Below are positions 43,958-53,043 of a stretch of DNA of 64,000 nt, one piece after another. Origin of the DNA: Granulicella arctica (GTDB lineage: Bacteria; Acidobacteriota; Terriglobia; Terriglobales; Acidobacteriaceae); the NCBI RefSeq assembly GCF_013410065.1, contig NZ_JACCCW010000002.1, forward strand, positions 186,001-250,000, in the 5' to 3' direction. The notes under the pieces are model-generated. The model saw only the letters and a program-made list of their open reading frames with translations. It was not told the DNA's origin and ran no database searches. Numbering within the stretch: the first letter of the stretch is position 1; the number at the start of each line of letters is the position of its first letter. A program made the position numbers and the translations under genes.

Positions 43958-44982
43958 TTTGAAGGAGCGTCGGCCCCGATGGGCGGTGGCGCGCTGAACG
44001 CAATCCGATGACGGTGCAGTAGCCAGATCAGGAAGCCGTTGATCGCCAGGCCGAAGATGCCAGACACCATCATCTGCGCCGCAGGGTATTGGAATGTGCT
44101 CGGCGGTGCGCCTGAGGGCATGGGAAACGCCGTCAAGAATTGCTGCATGTATGCGCGAAACTGGTTTTGATACCAGGGCAGCACGCTCAGGAGCGTGTTG
44201 CAGCCTCCGACCGCGAACATCGCCATTGCGACGATTCGTGCTGCCGGATGCAGTTTCAGAAGCCCAACTCCGGTGAGCAACGTTACGAGTGCGAGTCCGG
44301 CGTAGAGTGCGTGAGCGGCGTTGCCGGAGGCGATGAAGCCGAGCATAAATGCTGGAAAAGGGAGAAAGGCAAGTCCGGCGCAGGATGCCGCTCCCACAAG
44401 GAGTAGGCAGCCGAGGATGGTGATGGCTGTCGGTCGTCGCGACGAGGAGACAGGGGACACCAGGAGTCCGGTGTCGTGGCTCCGTTGCGAGAACAGGTCT
44501 TTGGTGGAGCGCTGGTTGAAGTACACGAGCCACCACGCGCCGATCGCAGCAACCGCTGCATAAAAGATGGCGCAAAGGGCGAAGACAACTGTAAAGATAT
44601 GGTGAAGCTGTTGTGGATTCACACCGGGCTGCGGTGGCAACGCCATCCCATGTGAACCTGCGACCAGGATCGCCAAAGCTCCCAGGAGAGAGAATGCTCC
44701 AAAGCAGCTCAGTATGCCACCAAATACCAGAATTGCGTACCGGGCCCAGCTCCTCAGGAAGAGAAGACCTACCAGGGTCGTCACCACCATCGCTACTATT
44801 GCTGCAAAGACGAAGCCGAGAGCGTATAAAAAGAGTCCAATAAAGGGCGGCGGTGGCGGATGGACAGGATGAGTCCGGAGCTGGAATCCGGCGAAGACCA
44901 TGAGACCGGCGAAGAGCAGCATGCCAAGGGCGGCAAGCCCGAGAGTGAGAGTAGACAGGATCAGGCCAACGGGACGCTTCAT
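43954..44982 (-). CDS. Hypothetical polytopic membrane protein
   Basis: A 342-residue protein with about 8 membrane segments, seen for example in LILSTLTLGLAALGMLLFAG, GLFLYALGFVFAAIVAMVVT and SGIFGLAINGFLIWLLHRHR. Two halves, 1-160 and about 185-342, are joined by a hydrophilic Ser/Arg stretch (SHDTGLLVSPVSSSRRP). No transporter motif is recognised. Function unknown. Confidence 0.65.
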   Translation of the reverse strand: MKRPVGLILSTLTLGLAALGMLLFAGLMVFAGFQLRTHPVHPPPPPFIGLFLYALGFVFAAIVAMVVTTLVGLLFLRSWARYAILVFGGILSCFGAFSLLGALAILVAGSHGMALPPQPGVNPQQLHHIFTVVFALCAIFYAAVAAIGAWWLVYFNQRSTKDLFSQRSHDTGLLVSPVSSSRRPTAITILGCLLLVGAASCAGLAFLPFPAFMLGFIASGNAAHALYAGLALVTLLTGVGLLKLHPAARIVAMAMFAVGGCNTLLSVLPWYQNQFRAYMQQFLTAFPMPSGAPPSTFQYPAAQMMVSGIFGLAINGFLIWLLHRHRIAFSAPPPIGADAPSN

Positions 44983-45183
44983 GCGGCCAGTGTAGCGTCA
45001 TCCCGATCACGGAAGAACTTATTTTTCAATCAGGTACGAGGACAAGAGAGGGATGAAGAGAAGGCTCTCCAGCGCCGATGACAGCAGGGAACCACTCCCG
45101 CATGTGACTCCGACGAGTAGAGGTTGCGACCTTCGCTTGACTTGCAGCATCGAATAGCAGGAAACTTGATAGAAGGACACTCA

Positions 45184-47637
45184 ATGCCAAACGATTTTGT
45201 TAGCGTCATCCAGCCGAAAGCCGCAAAAGCCAGTGAATCCAGCGAAGAGAGCCGGAGCGACCGCCGACCCATTCCCGTCCTTCCGGTTCGGGATACGGTG
45301 CTGTTTCCCCATGCCGTACTACCTCTGACGGTCGGCCGCGACAGCTCCATCCAGTTGATTCAGTCCCTCGGCGAGGAGAAGACGATCCTCGTTGTAGCCC
45401 AGCGCGATGCCCGCCAGGACAGTCCCACGGCGTCCGATCTGCACGAGATCGGTACCAAGGCGACCGTGCATAAGGTCGTCAAGATGCCGAACCAGAGCCT
45501 CTTTGTCTTCACCGAGGGCAACGAGCGCGTCCGGCTGGGCGATTTCTCTCAGATATCCCCATTCATGATGGCGGAGGCCGAGACGATTACCGAGATCGAG
45601 CCTGTTGCAAGCCCTGAAGAAGAGGCGCTGCAACGCAACGTGATCAGCCAGTTCCAGCAGATCGTGACTGCCTCCCCGACGCTCTCGGACGATCTACAGA
45701 CGATTGCGATCAATATTGAGGAGCCAGGACGGCTGGCCGACTTTATCGCCTCCTCGCTGCCCTTCCTGACGACGACCGATAAGCAGGAGCTCCTCGAGAC
45801 GCCGGATGTAGCTGCGCGTCTGGAACGGGTGAACAAGCACCTCGCTAAGGAGCTGGAGGTTCAGCAGCTCCGCAACAAGATCCAGACCGAGGTTCAGGAC
45901 TCGGTGCAGCAGTCGCAGCGGGACTATTACCTGCGTGAGCAGTTGAAGGCGATCCAGAAGGAGCTTGGAGACGCCGACGATGCCCAGAAGGATATTGCCG
46001 AGCTGAAGGAGAAGATCGAGAACGCCGGCATGCCGGAGGACGTCAAAAAAGATGCGCTGAAGGAGCTTGGCCGTCTGAGCCGGATGAATGCCATGGCTGC
46101 TGACTACTCGCTGACGCGTAACTACGTCGAGTGGCTGGCGGTGCTGCCGTGGGCGAAGAGCTCTGCCGGCGAGGTGGATATTCTGAAGGCCAAGGAGATT
46201 CTCGACGAGGATCACTACGGCCTGAAGAAGGTGAAGGACCGCATCCTCGACTATCTCTCCGTGCGACGCCTCAAGCCGGACATGAAGGGTCCGATTCTGT
46301 GCTTCGTCGGGCCTCCGGGCGTGGGTAAGACCTCGCTGGGCCGCAGCGTGGCGAAGGCGCTGGGACGCAAGTTCTCGCGTATCTCGCTTGGCGGCATGCA
46401 CGACGAGGCAGAGCTGCGCGGTCATCGCCGGACCTACATCGGTGCACTGCCGGGACAGGTCATCCAGAACCTGAAGCGCGTCGAAACCAACGACCCCGTC
46501 TTCATGTTGGACGAGATCGACAAGCTCGGCCGCGATTTCCGGGGCGATCCGGCAAGCGCGCTGCTCGAGGTGCTCGACCCGGAGCAGAACAACACCTTCC
46601 GGGATAACTACCTCGACCAGCCGTTCGACCTGTCGAAGGTGCTCTTCATCTGCACGGCGAACCAGCTCGATCCGATTCCGGCTCCTCTGCTCGACCGTAT
46701 GGAGATCATTGAGCTGACCGGTTATACGGAGGAGGAGAAGGTCAGCATCGCCTTCAAATACCTCATCCCGCGCCAGATCAAGGAGAACGGCATCGATCCG
46801 GAGCTGATTGAGTTCCCGAACGAGAGCGTTCACCTCATCGCGCGACACTACACTCGCGAGGCTGGCGTGCGTAAGCTCGAACAGCTCGTCGGCACGGTCT
46901 GCCGCAAGCTGGCGCGCCGTATCGCCGAGGGTCAGACGGAGAAGCTCGTCATCACGCCGGAGATCATCCACGAGTTCCTGGGTGGCATTAAGGTTCGCGT
47001 GGACACGGAGATCGCGGAGCGGACGAAGCGCTCGGGCGTCGTCGTAGGCCTGGCGTGGACGCCTGCGGGTGGAGACATCCTCTTCATCGAGGCGAACAAG
47101 ATGAAGGGCAAGGGCGGCTTCAACATCACCGGCCAGATTGGCGATGTGATGAAGGAGAGCATGCAGGCCGCGCTGACCTGGGTGCGCTCGAACGCTGCTT
47201 CGCTTGGTCTCGACGAGGACTTCACCAAGGATGTCGATCTGCACATCCACGTGCCTGCGGGAGCGATCCCGAAGGATGGTCCTTCGGCTGGTGTGACGAT
47301 GGCGACCGCGCTGGTCAGTCTGTTGACGGACGTACCTGTCCGCCCGCTGACGGCGATGACCGGCGAGATTACGCTGAGCGGCAATGTGTTGCCGGTCGGC
47401 GGCATCAAGGAAAAGTTCCTCGCCGCCAAGCGCGCCGGTGTTCGCGACGTGATTTTGCCGAAGGAGTGCAAACAGCAGGTGGATGAGGACCTGACGCCGG
47501 ATCAGACGGCGGGCATCACCATCCACTACGCTACACGCATCGAGGACGTCCTTGCGGTTGCGTTGCCGAAGACCGCGAAGGAAGCGGTTCAGGACGAACT
47601 GATCCGCGAAGAGGTTCTGAGCGAAGCGACCGTCTAA
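45184..47637 (+). CDS. lon: ATP-dependent protease Lon
   Basis: An 817-residue protein from ATG 45184, with GAAGGA before it. N-terminal LON domain (PIPVLPVRDTVLFPHAVLP), coiled coil (QQSQRDYYLREQLKAIQKEL), AAA+ domain with Walker A GPPGVGKTS (about 377) and Walker B VFMLDEIDKLG, and C-terminal Ser-Lys protease with the nucleophile in PKDGPSAGVTMATALVSLL and Lys in GGIKEKFLAAKRAGV. Known role: degrades misfolded and regulatory proteins in the cytoplasm. It stands alone; a long hairpin follows. Confidence 0.97.
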   Translation: MPNDFVSVIQPKAAKASESSEESRSDRRPIPVLPVRDTVLFPHAVLPLTVGRDSSIQLIQSLGEEKTILVVAQRDARQDSPTASDLHEIGTKATVHKVVKMPNQSLFVFTEGNERVRLGDFSQISPFMMAEAETITEIEPVASPEEEALQRNVISQFQQIVTASPTLSDDLQTIAINIEEPGRLADFIASSLPFLTTTDKQELLETPDVAARLERVNKHLAKELEVQQLRNKIQTEVQDSVQQSQRDYYLREQLKAIQKELGDADDAQKDIAELKEKIENAGMPEDVKKDALKELGRLSRMNAMAADYSLTRNYVEWLAVLPWAKSSAGEVDILKAKEILDEDHYGLKKVKDRILDYLSVRRLKPDMKGPILCFVGPPGVGKTSLGRSVAKALGRKFSRISLGGMHDEAELRGHRRTYIGALPGQVIQNLKRVETNDPVFMLDEIDKLGRDFRGDPASALLEVLDPEQNNTFRDNYLDQPFDLSKVLFICTANQLDPIPAPLLDRMEIIELTGYTEEEKVSIAFKYLIPRQIKENGIDPELIEFPNESVHLIARHYTREAGVRKLEQLVGTVCRKLARRIAEGQTEKLVITPEIIHEFLGGIKVRVDTEIAERTKRSGVVVGLAWTPAGGDILFIEANKMKGKGGFNITGQIGDVMKESMQAALTWVRSNAASLGLDEDFTKDVDLHIHVPAGAIPKDGPSAGVTMATALVSLLTDVPVRPLTAMTGEITLSGNVLPVGGIKEKFLAAKRAGVRDVILPKECKQQVDEDLTPDQTAGITIHYATRIEDVLAVALPKTAKEAVQDELIREEVLSEATV

Positions 47638-47657
47638 CGACATCATCATCGAAAGAA

Positions 47658-47699
47658 GAAGCACGCACGGCCCGGCAACCACCGGGCCGTGCGTGCTTC
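47658..47699 (+). terminator. Long hairpin after lon
   Basis: Perfect 18-base stem, left arm 47658-47675 (GAAGCACGCACGGCCCGG), loop CAACCA, right arm 47682-47699. There is no T tract after it, but it lies 20 bases behind the lon stop. Confidence 0.75.
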
Positions 47700-47764
47700 A
47701 GGATGGATGCTATTGCGAACTCTCACACGTCAAAGACTCGGAGTCACGTATTCTTGACCAGAAT

Positions 47765-48040
47765 ATGCGAGTGCGCGTTCTCTATTTCGGTGTTCTTAAG
47801 GATGTCGTTGGCCGCGAGCGGGAAGAGGTCGAGCTTGCTGAAGGAAGCTCGGTTGCCATTCTTCTGGAATCGATCCAGCAGCGGCAGCAAACGCGTCCGA
47901 AGTTGTGGGCGTCCATTGCTGTCGCGGTCAATCAGGAGTATGTCCGCCCCGATATTTTGTTGCATGAGGGGGACGAGGTAGCATTGCTGCCGCCGGTGAG
48001 CGGTGGCCTGGGAGAGGATTACAGATGTATGTCGAGATAA
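47765..48040 (+). CDS. moaD: Molybdopterin synthase sulfur carrier MoaD with residues after GG
   Basis: A 91-residue ubiquitin-like protein from ATG 47765 (MRVRVLYFGVLKDVVGRERE). The C-terminal region is the usual EVALLPPVSGG, but the frame does not stop there: ten more residues follow (LGEDYRCMSR). Known role: the terminal Gly carboxylate is adenylated by MoeB, turned to thiocarboxylate and supplies sulfur to molybdopterin. The extra residues would need to be cut off. They lie where the DNA also provides the ribosome binding site and start of moaE, so the genes overlap by 16 bases. Confidence 0.88.
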   Translation: MRVRVLYFGVLKDVVGREREEVELAEGSSVAILLESIQQRQQTRPKLWASIAVAVNQEYVRPDILLHEGDEVALLPPVSGGLGEDYRCMSR

Positions 48041-48477
48041 CGAAGACGGTGATCGATGCTCCTGGGATCGTGTCGGCGATTAAGGCCGGTCCCGATGGCG
48101 CCGTCTGCGCCTTCGATGGGATCGTGCGTAACAACACGCGTGGCCGCACGACACTCTTTCTGGACTACGAGGCGTATGAGGAGATGGCGCTTCAACAGAT
48201 GCGCAGCATTGCGGCGGAGGTGTTGACGAAGTTCGGTGTCCGCGATGTTGCGCTCGTTCATCGGCTTGGTCGTCTGCACGTTGGCGAGTCCAGTGTTCTC
48301 ATCGTGGTGGCCTCCGCGCATCGCGGCGCAGCGTTTGACGCTTGCCGCTGGCTCATTGATACGCTCAAGAAGACCGTTCCCATCTGGAAGAAAGAGTACT
48401 TCGTCGATGGCGCTGTCTGGGCGGACGGCGAACCCTTTCCCGAAGAGATTGTGGCGGGCACGGTGGCAGAGAGATGA
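48025..48477 (+). CDS. moaE: Molybdopterin synthase catalytic subunit MoaE
   Basis: A 150-residue protein. GAVCAFDGIVRNNTRGRTT and LDYEAYEEMALQQM belong to the MoaE core, HRLGRLHVGESSVLIVVASA and KKTVPIWKKEYFVDG contain the catalytic Lys. Known role: converts precursor Z to molybdopterin using MoaD thiocarboxylate. Its ribosome binding site (GGAGAGG) is inside moaD, and its stop overlaps the next ATG by 4 bases. Confidence 0.94.
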   Translation: MYVEITKTVIDAPGIVSAIKAGPDGAVCAFDGIVRNNTRGRTTLFLDYEAYEEMALQQMRSIAAEVLTKFGVRDVALVHRLGRLHVGESSVLIVVASAHRGAAFDACRWLIDTLKKTVPIWKKEYFVDGAVWADGEPFPEEIVAGTVAER

Positions 48478-49418
48478 AGGTCGCTGCGATCATCTTGTCG
48501 GCGGCCTGTGTGCCCGGTCTGTTCGCCCAGGCGCCTATCGAGCGCCGTCCGCCCTCGAATCAGCCGATCGAGACGCTTCACGTCGAGACGCGCCTGGTCA
48601 ACATCGCGCTGAACGTGGTCGATGACAAGGGCTCGCCGGTCGGTGGTCTCCAGCGCGATGACTTTACGATCAGTGAGGACGGCAAGCCGCAGAAGATCGC
48701 CATCTTCGAACGCGAGGCGACGTCGCCGCTCTCGATCGTGCTCGCCATCGACGCCAGCGAGAGCGTGCTGCGCAACGAGGCTCTTGAGAAGTCGGCGGCG
48801 AAGCACTTCGTCAATGCGCTGCTGCGCGAACAGGATGAGCTCGACCTGATGGACTTCTCCGACACGGTCCGCGAGATCGTGTCCTTTACGAATAAGCCGA
48901 AGCGTATCGAGGCGGGGCTGGGTGAGATACAGCATGGTGATGCTACTGCCCTTTATGACGCCATCTACCTCGCAAGCCAGCGGCTCGAGAGTACCAATCC
49001 AGCCAATGGTCGCCGCCGCATCATCGTCCTCATCACCGATGGCACAGACACCGTAAAGGGTTCTCACTACGAGCAGGCGATCGAGCAGGCGCAGCGTGCC
49101 GGCGCGATGGTCTACTCGATCATCATCGTGCCTGTCTACGCCGATGCGGGCCGCAACACCGGCGGCGAGCATGCGCTCATTCAGATGGCTGAGGACACCG
49201 GCGGCAAGTACTACTACGTCGAAGATCCGAAGGACCTCGAGCCCGCCTTTCGCCACGTCTCGGACGATCTCCGCACCCAATATCTGCTTGGTTACTATGC
49301 CCCGCAGCGTGGTCACGGCGACTCTTTCCGGAGGATCCAGGTCAAGATGAAGGACCCTGCGCTCCAGCAGAAGTTCGACCTGCGCTATCGCACCGGTTAC
49401 TACGCCGATTCGCAATGA
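48474..49418 (+). CDS. VWFA-related acidobacterial secreted protein
   Basis: A 314-residue protein with signal peptide (AAIILSAACVPGLFAQ). A strand-rich part (RLVNIALNVVDDKGSPVGGL, then DDFTISEDGKPQKIAIFERE) precedes a von Willebrand A domain with MIDAS DASES (in IVLAIDASESVL) and LITDGTDTVKGS. Ends with LGYYAPQRGHGDSFRRIQVK. This order is that of the VWFA-related family, which is abundant in Acidobacteria. Substrate or partner unknown. Overlaps moaE by 4 bases, which may only reflect dense packing. Confidence 0.88.
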   Translation: MKVAAIILSAACVPGLFAQAPIERRPPSNQPIETLHVETRLVNIALNVVDDKGSPVGGLQRDDFTISEDGKPQKIAIFEREATSPLSIVLAIDASESVLRNEALEKSAAKHFVNALLREQDELDLMDFSDTVREIVSFTNKPKRIEAGLGEIQHGDATALYDAIYLASQRLESTNPANGRRRIIVLITDGTDTVKGSHYEQAIEQAQRAGAMVYSIIIVPVYADAGRNTGGEHALIQMAEDTGGKYYYVEDPKDLEPAFRHVSDDLRTQYLLGYYAPQRGHGDSFRRIQVKMKDPALQQKFDLRYRTGYYADSQ

Positions 49419-49434
49419 CGATAGACTTGTGTCC

Positions 49435-50310
49435 ATGAAGAAGTTTGAGATTGCACACATCGCTGAGGGAATTGCCCGCCAGGCTGGCGGCCTGCTTCGC
49501 GGTTTCTATGAAAAAGGTGTCGCTACAGAGTACAAAGGCGATGTCGATCTGGTCACCGAGGCTGATCGCGCCAGCGAAAAGCTGATCGGCGAACGCCTGA
49601 TGGCGGCCTTTCCCGACCACGGCATCTACGGTGAAGAGGGCACGCGTGACCGCCTCGAGAGCGAGTATCGCTGGTACATCGATCCGCTCGACGGCACTAC
49701 GAACTTCGCTCACCAGTTTCCGGCGTTCTGCGTGTCGATGGGGCTGGAGCGCCGCGCTCCCGGCCTCGCCTCCGACGCCGATGGAGAGATGGTCGCGGGT
49801 GTCATCTACGATCCGCTGCGCGACGAGATGTTCTCTGCCGAGCGTGGTCGCGGCGCGTGGCTCAATGGCCGCCGCCTGCACGTCTCAAAGACGAAGATCC
49901 TGGCCGAAAGCCTCACCGCCACCGGCTTTCCCAGCCAGAAACGCCACAAGAGCCCGAACATTCACTTCTATCACGAGATCACCCTGCGTTCGCATGGCGT
50001 ACGCCGCGCCGGTTCCGCTGCGCTTGACCTCGCTTACGTCGCGAGTGGCCGTCTCGACGGCTTCTGGGAGTTCGGCCTGAACCCGTGGGATACCTCTGCC
50101 GGGTATCTTTTGGTCGAGGAGGCGGGTGGCACCATCACCCACTTCGACGGCGGCAAGTTCACCCTCGACAGTCGCGAGGTGCTTGCCACGAACGGCCTCA
50201 TCCATGGCGAGTTGACGCATGTTTTCGTGGAGATGTTCGCAGGCCGCGGGCTCGAACCTATCCCTACGCCCGCCGAGTTTGCTGCCCTCCGGGCGGCCTC
50301 AAAATCGTAA
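49435..50310 (+). CDS. Inositol monophosphatase family protein
   Basis: A 291-residue protein from ATG 49435. Metal-binding motifs of the family are EADRASEKLI, YGEEGTRDRLES, WYIDPLDGTTNFAH and WDTSAGYLLVEEAGG. Known reaction: hydrolysis of phosphate monoesters such as inositol 1-phosphate, with Mg2+. Could equally be a SuhB-like regulator; the sequence does not decide. Confidence 0.9.
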   Translation: MKKFEIAHIAEGIARQAGGLLRGFYEKGVATEYKGDVDLVTEADRASEKLIGERLMAAFPDHGIYGEEGTRDRLESEYRWYIDPLDGTTNFAHQFPAFCVSMGLERRAPGLASDADGEMVAGVIYDPLRDEMFSAERGRGAWLNGRRLHVSKTKILAESLTATGFPSQKRHKSPNIHFYHEITLRSHGVRRAGSAALDLAYVASGRLDGFWEFGLNPWDTSAGYLLVEEAGGTITHFDGGKFTLDSREVLATNGLIHGELTHVFVEMFAGRGLEPIPTPAEFAALRAASKS

Positions 50311-50405
50311 CCGATGTCCCGAGCACTGAAACGTTACCCGTGGCACAATAAAGCTACTGGTAGAATTTGAGGTCGCGGAACACTTTTTTCAGGAGAGAGA
50401 TTTAT

Positions 50406-50666
50406 ATGGCATATGTAATCGCAGAACCGTGTATCGGAACGAAGGATTCAGCGTGCGTCGACGCTTGCCCGGTGGACTGCATTCACCCCAAGAAGGATGA
50501 GACTGGTCACGGTGAGTCGGAGCAGCTCTTCATCGATCCGGTCGAGTGCATCGACTGCGGCGCCTGCGTCCCGGTCTGCCCGGTCTCGGCTATTTATGCC
50601 GGTGATGACCTGCCCGAAAAGTGGGCGGACTTTCAGGAGAAGAACGCGGCTCACTTCGGCCGTTAG
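50406..50666 (+). CDS. Ferredoxin, 7Fe/2[4Fe-4S] type
   Basis: An 86-residue protein from ATG 50406 with AGGAGAG at 8 bases; the longer frame to 50367 is leader. Cysteines at 9, 17, 21 and 25 (EPCIGTKDSACVDACPVDC) and at 48, 51, 54 and 58 (VECIDCGACVPVCPV). The seven-residue gap between the first two cysteines suits a 7Fe ferredoxin. Known role: soluble electron carrier. Confidence 0.92.
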   Translation: MAYVIAEPCIGTKDSACVDACPVDCIHPKKDETGHGESEQLFIDPVECIDCGACVPVCPVSAIYAGDDLPEKWADFQEKNAAHFGR

Positions 50667-50690
50667 TCTCTCGTACGAATCGCATCTTTC

Positions 50691-50720
50691 AGACGCGCGG
50701 CCCTGTGCTGCGCGTCTTCC
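50691..50720 (+). terminator. Hairpin after ferredoxin gene
   Basis: AGACGCGC (50691-50698) pairs with GCGCGTCT (50710-50717), followed by TCCATTT. It lies 25 bases after the ferredoxin stop and 16 before recO. Confidence 0.55.
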
Positions 50721-50735
50721 ATTTGAGGCGCAGAA

Positions 50736-51473
50736 ATGATACAGCGGCAGGGTGAGGCGATTGTGTTGCGAACGTGGCCCTTCCACGAAGCCGACCTCCT
50801 CGTCAGTCTCTTCACCCGTGAACAGGGCCGCGTCAAAGGAGTTGCCCGTCATGCGCTGCGCTCGCGGCGACGATTCGGTGGCGCGCTCGAGCCGATGACC
50901 CACGTTCGCGCCAGCTATGCCGAACGGCCCCGGCAGGAGCTCGTCCGGCTCGATGCCTTCGAGATCCTCTCCTCGCCGCTCGCTCGCCCTATCGACTACT
51001 CCCGCACAGCTGCCCTTCAGCTTGTGGCCGAAGTGCTCGAAGAGGCGCTCCCCGAACAGGCTCCCGAGGACAACATCTTTCGCCTTGCGCTCGCCGTGCT
51101 GGATGAGCTCCAGGTCGGCCGCATCTGGTTGCCTATCACCTACTTTGCTCTGTGGATGAACCGCCTGATGGGATGGATGCCGGAGCTTGGCCACTGCGTC
51201 GTCTGTGGGCTCGATCTTCGTGGTGGCACTGTCTGGTACTCGCCTATAGGCGATGGCGTCACCTGTGGCGACGACCGCCGCAATGGCAGCATGGCGCTTT
51301 CCGCCGCGTCCGTGCTGGAGGCCGATCGCATCTTCCGCGGGACGGTGCGCGGTCTCGCGGAAGAGGACTGGCCGAAGTCGCGCGCGGCTGATCTGCGGCG
51401 GTTTGCGCTGGAGACGCTGGAGCGCCATCTGGAGCGGCGTCTTGCCAGCGCGCGAGCACTCGGACGGGCCTAG
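50736..51473 (+). CDS. recO: DNA repair protein RecO
   Basis: A 245-residue protein. N-terminal OB fold with GEAIVLRTWPFHEADLLVSL and GRVKGVARHALRSRRRFGGA, then the helical part and the zinc-site remnant CVVCGLDL...GVTCGDD with three cysteines. Known role: loads RecA in the RecFOR pathway. Confidence 0.92.
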   Translation: MIQRQGEAIVLRTWPFHEADLLVSLFTREQGRVKGVARHALRSRRRFGGALEPMTHVRASYAERPRQELVRLDAFEILSSPLARPIDYSRTAALQLVAEVLEEALPEQAPEDNIFRLALAVLDELQVGRIWLPITYFALWMNRLMGWMPELGHCVVCGLDLRGGTVWYSPIGDGVTCGDDRRNGSMALSAASVLEADRIFRGTVRGLAEEDWPKSRAADLRRFALETLERHLERRLASARALGRA

Positions 51474-51488
51474 CGATTCGTTGTGGGG

Positions 51489-52262
51489 CTAGCTGGGGTG
51501 GGATATGGCATCGTTGAAGCTCTGGAAGAAGGCGTCATACTTTTCTTTGCCGTTTTGCTCGGCGAAGCGTAGAGGCTTGACGCGCTCGACGAGGATCTCG
51601 GTGGCATCCGGTTGCGTTTTGATGATTTCGATGACCTCGGCGATGAAGTCGGCAAGAGGCATGGCGCGAGGATCGGAGGCCTGGCCGCTGCCCATCAGCT
51701 CAGTCTGAACGTAGGGTGGGGCCAGTTCGAGGACTTCGATGGTGGTCGACTTGAGTTGGTAGCGAAGCGACTGGGTGTAGGAGTGGATGGCGGCCTTGGT
51801 CGCGTTATAGGTGGGCGTGAGGGCCAGGGGAATAAATGCCAGACCGGACGTGACCGTCATGATGGTGGCGTGGGGCTGATTCTGAAGCTGTGGGAGCAAA
51901 GCCGATGTAAGGCGGATGGGACCCAGCAGGTTGGTGGTGATGATGGCCTCCGTGGCGGAGAGATCTTCGGGGCGGTGCAGAAGATCTTCGGGACGCATGA
52001 TGCCGGCGTTGTGGATGACGGCGTTCAGCGCCGGACAGTCAGCTGCGAGCCGCGCGGCAAACTGGCGAATGTCCTCGGCGGACTCGATGTTGAGAACGGC
52101 GGAGCTCATGCCGGGATTGGCGGCGGTCGTTTCGTCGAGCACCTGCTTGCGCCGTCCGGCGATGATGACGTGATTGCCAAGCGCGTGGAAGGCCTTTGCG
52201 AGCCCACGGCCGATGCCCGAGCCGCCGCCGGTGATGAGAATGGTATTGCCGGTGATCTTCAT
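51489..52262 (-). CDS. Short-chain dehydrogenase/reductase (DltE-like)
   Basis: A 257-residue protein from ATG 52262. Cofactor motif ILITGGGSGIGRGLA (about 8-22), NAGIM, catalytic Ser-Tyr-Lys in TSGLAFIPLALTPTYNATKA. The type is the DltE-like oxidoreductase class; substrate unknown. It is divergent from an HxlR regulator with 99 bases between, so probably controlled by it. Confidence 0.88.
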   Translation of the reverse strand: MKITGNTILITGGGSGIGRGLAKAFHALGNHVIIAGRRKQVLDETTAANPGMSSAVLNIESAEDIRQFAARLAADCPALNAVIHNAGIMRPEDLLHRPEDLSATEAIITTNLLGPIRLTSALLPQLQNQPHATIMTVTSGLAFIPLALTPTYNATKAAIHSYTQSLRYQLKSTTIEVLELAPPYVQTELMGSGQASDPRAMPLADFIAEVIEIIKTQPDATEILVERVKPLRFAEQNGKEKYDAFFQSFNDAISHPS

Positions 52263-52361
52263 AGTGTTCGTTACTCCTGCGCTTAGAGTAGGAGGATAAG
52301 TTTCTATTGGGAAGTAGGCACCCAAAAGATTGATACTTACCAAAAAGAGAGTAAAGAAAAC
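52263..52361. promoter_or_regulatory. Divergent promoter region between SDR and HxlR genes
   Basis: A 99-base AT-richer gap. It contains AAGTA (52310-52314) and TACTT, in inverted order about 17 bases apart, which is like sites bound by HxlR-type regulators. Not proven. Confidence 0.4.
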
Positions 52362-52805
52362 ATGAAGAAACTTCTGGTGAACGAGAAAAGGGTTCTCGAG
52401 ATGAAGGCAGAACTAGCGCGCTCCGTCCAGCCGACCGAGGTAGACCCGAAGCTGGAGGCTCTGGTGCGGGAGATTATCGAGCGGGTCGCGGACAAGTGGA
52501 CCATGCTGGTGCTGGAGGTGCTGGCCGAGCACGGCGTCGTCCGCTTCACGCGACTTGGCACGTTGGTGGGGGACATCAGCCAGAAGATGTTGACCAAAAC
52601 TGTCCGCCAGATGGAGCGAGATGGTCTGGTGACACGAACGGTGTACCCGGTCATCCCGCCAAGGGTGGAGTACCAGCTCACCGAGCTTGGTTGCAGCCTC
52701 GGCGCGGCGTTCTGCGGTGTGTGGATATGGGCTGCGGAGCATCGGGATGAGATCGTCCGGGCGCGAAAGGCGTTTGGCGAAGGCAGGCAGCAGGGCAGCG
52801 CTTAA
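52362..52805 (+). CDS. HxlR-family transcriptional regulator
   Basis: A 147-residue protein. Winged-helix HxlR core with ERVADKWTMLVLEVLAEHGV, FTRLGTLVGDISQKMLTKTV and RQMERDGLVTRTVYPVIPPR-VEYQLTELG. It lacks the usual N-terminal Cys. Start may instead be ATG 52401. Divergent from the SDR gene, which is its likely target. Confidence 0.87.
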   Translation: MKKLLVNEKRVLEMKAELARSVQPTEVDPKLEALVREIIERVADKWTMLVLEVLAEHGVVRFTRLGTLVGDISQKMLTKTVRQMERDGLVTRTVYPVIPPRVEYQLTELGCSLGAAFCGVWIWAAEHRDEIVRARKAFGEGRQQGSA

Positions 52806-53019
52806 AGAGGTGGATGGGCTGAATGCCCATCGCGGTATGGTCTGTCCTCGCCCACAGGAGAGAACTTAATCTGCGCAAACTGGAATCATTCAAGGCAAGG
52901 TGTATGACTTTCGGCATCCTATGGAGTGCGGCTTAAGTAACCATCGTTACCGCCAGTTTTGCATCGAGGATGCTTATACTAGCGTCGTCTACTACAGCAC
53001 AGCTCGACTCTTGAATAAA
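52806..53019. other. Gap between HxlR and GNAT-like genes
   Basis: About 210 bases without gene. GCATC-gag-GATGC (near 52961-52973) followed by TTATACT could be part of a promoter; no clear -35 box fits. Confidence 0.35.
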
Positions 53020-53043
53020 CCCCTAAAAAGGCTTGTTTAGGGG
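53020..53043 (+). promoter_or_regulatory. Hairpin ending directly at a possible start codon
   Basis: CCCCTAAA (53020-53027) and TTTAGGGG (53036-53043) are perfect 8-base arms; the following bases are ATG of the next frame. If that start is used the stem would hide the ribosome site; otherwise the hairpin is a leader element. Confidence 0.5.

Noticed and set aside
45694..47682. A 662-codon open frame antisense to lon
   Set aside because: It is the mirror of the lon coding frame in GC-rich DNA; composition (LRVHANLNATQELVDDLRRD) shows no family and lon is certain.
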